Source: Lentisphaerota bacterium
Lineage (GTDB): Bacteria; Verrucomicrobiota; Lentisphaeria; Oligosphaerales; Oligosphaeraceae
Assembly: GCA_012800565.1 (NCBI GenBank)
Contig: JAAZIZ010000449.1
Span: 1-5,971, forward strand
Reading direction: 5' to 3'
Length of the DNA stretch: 5,971 nucleotides
Of the stretch, positions 5,832 to 5,971 are shown piece by piece. The translations under genes were made by a program, and so were the position numbers. Position 1 is the first letter of the stretch. Each line of letters begins with the position of its first letter. The notes under the pieces were generated by a model. It made no database searches, was not told the origin of the DNA, and saw nothing but the letters and a program-made list of their open reading frames with translations.

Positions 5832-5869
5832 AGGCCATGAACAAACGATTCAGGCCATGAGCCCGTTTG
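5832..5869. repeat. Direct repeat pair and small inverted repeat in the element's centre
   Basis: AGGCCATGA occurs twice, at 5832-5840 and 5852-5860, exactly 20 bp apart (two helical turns). Interleaved is an inverted pair, CAAACG (5842-5847) and CGTTTG (5864-5869). The spacing would suit a protein binding the same face of the DNA twice; that role is inference. Confidence 0.5.
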
Positions 5870-5876
5870 GATTGTG

Positions 5877-5891
5877 GCGCCTTCCAGGCGC
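5877..5891 (-). repeat. Perfect hairpin with GGA triloop on the minus strand
   Basis: GCGCCT-TCC-AGGCGC has six-base arms and a three-base loop, TCC on the plus strand and therefore GGA on the minus strand, the same loop as at 5707-5709 and 5745-5747 but on the opposite strand. Confidence 0.7.
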
Positions 5892-5911
5892 TCTGATTTT
5901 GGGTGTCGCCA

Positions 5912-5950
5912 CCTCCGGTTCCCTCGCCCTCCGGGCTCGGTCACCGGAGG
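5912..5950 (-). repeat. Compound hairpin 2 (8-bp outer stem, 6x6 internal loop, GGA triloop on minus strand)
   Basis: The outer arms CCTCCGGT (5912-5919) and ACCGGAGG (5943-5950) are perfect complements enclosing 23 bases, the same number as in compound hairpin 1. The inner stem is GCCC-TCC-GGGC (5926-5936) with six bases on each side. On the minus strand the internal-loop strands read GACCGA and GAGGGA. Confidence 0.8.
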
Positions 5951-5971
5951 TTATTATTGTATAGCCCTGCC

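Larger units (their letters stand above)
5669..5971. repeat. GC-rich, hairpin-dense repeat element (non-coding; may continue past the right edge)
   Basis: The composition changes abruptly here to GC-rich DNA packed with perfect inverted repeats (5702-5714, 5726-5766, 5767-5777, 5786-5800, 5877-5891, 5912-5950). The 9-mer AGCCCTGCC occurs at 5669-5677 and again at the last nine bases, 5963-5971. That is a 294-bp period which could be the ends of an element or the start of a second tandem unit. Reading frames exist on both strands (5657-5860 plus; 5666-5944 and 5662-5844 minus) but have no ribosome site or recognisable domain and follow from the repeats. From memory, similar blocks recur in Lentisphaerota-type genomes. 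No transposase or integrase is present, so it is better called a REP- or MITE-like dispersed repeat than an insertion sequence. Confidence 0.6.

Noticed and set aside
5666..5944. Minus-strand 92-codon frame (and the plus frame 5657-5860) in the repeat block
   Set aside because: The frames are products of GC-rich hairpins, lack ribosome sites and domains, and perfect palindromes dominate the sequence. A structural repeat explains the block better than a protein.
1..5971. tRNA, rRNA, CRISPR array, transposase or integrase
   Set aside because: I looked for cloverleaf-type arms, regular repeat-spacer arrays and recombinase motifs on both strands and saw none.

Overview
This window looks like a chromosomal segment of a moderately GC-rich Gram-negative bacterium, possibly in the PVC group (Lentisphaerota, Victivallis-like). 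The pointers are a cytoplasmic ceramidase-like hydrolase beside a sugar-acid oxidoreductase operon, and a structured GC-rich repeat at the right end. I recall similar repeats from that group but cannot search, so the taxonomy is a moderate to weak inference.

Left end (1-355): the N-terminal 48 codons of clpB, read leftward, with a strong ribosome binding site. Upstream of it is a very good match to a sigma-54 (-24/-12) promoter, and about 100 bp further upstream an inverted repeat that could be an activator site. Next (356-1789, minus strand) is a complete 477-residue protein of the neutral/alkaline non-lysosomal ceramidase family, without a signal peptide and without a serine at the family's nucleophile position.

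Centre (1790-5578): a divergent control region of about 330 bp separates the ceramidase-like gene from a rightward operon. It carries short dyads, a perfect 12-bp palindrome and a sigma-70-like promoter. The four operon genes overlap by 1, 4 and 4 bases, which indicates translational coupling. They encode an RraA/HMG-aldolase-like protein, a zinc-dependent medium-chain dehydrogenase, a KduD-like short-chain dehydrogenase and a D-2-hydroxyacid dehydrogenase. Together they suggest conversion of a sugar acid through keto/deoxy intermediates. No transporter, kinase, KDPG-type aldolase or regulator lies in the window, so the pathway is incomplete here and its substrate is unknown.

Right end (5579-5971): a short AT-richer spacer, then about 300 bp with no convincing gene but dense inverted repeats. 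Two compound hairpins have exactly the same geometry: an outer stem of 8-9 bp, a 6x6 internal loop, a 4-bp inner stem and a triloop. They lie on opposite strands. A 9-bp direct repeat (AGCCCTGCC) occurs at the left edge and again at the last bases of the window, 294 bp apart. This is the least conventional part of the window and is best read as a structured dispersed or tandem repeat element.
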